This document shows, piece after piece, positions 6,753 through 6,955 of a DNA stretch of 6,955 nucleotides. The stretch comes from an uncultured Ruminococcus sp. (GTDB taxonomy: Bacteria > Bacillota > Clostridia > Oscillospirales > Acutalibacteraceae), in contig CAMKNF010000105.1 of NCBI GenBank assembly GCA_946414115.1, positions 1 through 6,955 on the forward strand, given 5' to 3'. Under the pieces are notes generated by a model. The model had not been told where the DNA came from. It saw only the letters and a program-made list of their open reading frames with translations, and searched no databases. The translations under genes and the position numbers were made by a program. Within the stretch, counting starts at the first letter, position 1. Each line of letters starts with the position of its first letter.

Positions 6753-6814
6753 ACAAGAATATGTAAAATTAATGTAAAGTTTGTGTATTGTCACATTTAT
6801 TTGGTTTTCTTGCC

Positions 6815-6856
6815 TTGAATTATTATTAATTATGATATATAATAATTATGTATAAT
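6815..6856 (+). promoter_or_regulatory. Promoter for a transcript running out of the right edge
   Basis: TTGAAT at 6815-6820 and a perfect TATAAT at 6838-6843 are separated by 17 bases, the ideal sigma-A spacing. A second TATAAT occurs at 6851-6856 without a good -35 partner. Transcription would start near 6850-6863, with no open reading frame of note before the window ends. The surrounding DNA is very A+T-rich, so chance matches are more likely here than elsewhere, but the spacing is good and the site follows a strong terminator. Confidence 0.5.
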
Positions 6857-6916
6857 GATTATCCCAATAAATCAGCTCAAAATAAAAACATATTATGAGT
6901 GATAAACTATAATTTA

Positions 6917-6955
6917 GCCGAGTGCCTCGGCGGGCAAATCGAGTGGAAAAGTCGG
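6917..6955 (+). other. G+C-rich hairpin and possible start of a structured leader RNA
   Basis: After about 150 bases of A+T-rich DNA the composition changes sharply. GCCGAG at 6917-6922 and CTCGGC at 6926-6931 form a perfect 6-bp stem with the loop TGC. A purine-rich run, GGGCAAATCGAGTGGAAAAG, follows. There is no T run, so this is not a terminator. With a promoter about 60-80 bases upstream, it could be the 5' end of a riboswitch or other leader element whose remainder lies outside the window. The class cannot be told from 39 bases. Confidence 0.3.

Noticed and set aside
6917..6955. c-di-GMP (GEMM) riboswitch, because of the GGGCAAA word
   Set aside because: The flanking conserved pieces of that class, including the GCACA before it and the ACGCAAAGCC after it, are not present in the visible bases.

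Overview
The window looks like a piece of a Gram-positive gut Clostridia genome, most likely a Ruminococcus or a close Oscillospiraceae relative. The evidence is the AGGAGG-type ribosome binding sites, the A+T-rich intergenic DNA, a secreted protein with a Pro-Thr-Gln linker and a canonical type I dockerin, and a giant FtsX-type permease paired with a MacB-class ATPase. This is a judgement from protein style, not from a database match. All five genes lie on the + strand.

Layout. At 2-568 is the C-terminal part of a type II restriction endonuclease of the Eco47II/Sau96I type (family specificity GGNCC). It is cut by the left edge and clearly more A+T-rich (about 33% G+C by hand count) than the genes that follow. 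At 585-1286 and 1296-4715 are the ATPase and the 1139-residue permease of an ABC transporter. The permease carries a very long extracytoplasmic coiled coil that looks like a symmetric helical hairpin. At 4746-5306, probably in the same transcript, is a zeta-toxin-like P-loop kinase with no antitoxin beside it. A hairpin at 5357-5383 may end this unit. After an A+T-rich gap with its own promoter, 5576-6688 encodes a secreted CHAP-SH3-linker-dockerin peptidoglycan hydrolase that starts with TTG. A strong intrinsic terminator follows at 6711-6752. The last 200 bases hold a good promoter and, at the very edge, a G+C-rich hairpin that may begin a structured leader RNA for a gene outside the window.

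How they may work together. The ATPase and permease form one transporter of the MacB/FtsX class (type VII), whose members do mechanical or envelope work rather than moving a substrate through a channel. The zeta-like kinase family includes enzymes that phosphorylate UDP-GlcNAc, and the downstream protein should cut peptidoglycan. The last four genes therefore share a cell-envelope theme, though only the first three of them look co-transcribed. The restriction gene is better read as a separate defence element next to the operon. By eye, only one GGNCC site remains in the whole window, which fits a long-resident GGNCC restriction-modification system.

The points most worth following up are the symmetric hairpin arm in the permease, the antitoxin-free zeta-like kinase coupled to the transporter, the dockerin on a peptidoglycan hydrolase, the GGNCC scarcity, and the possible leader RNA at the right edge.
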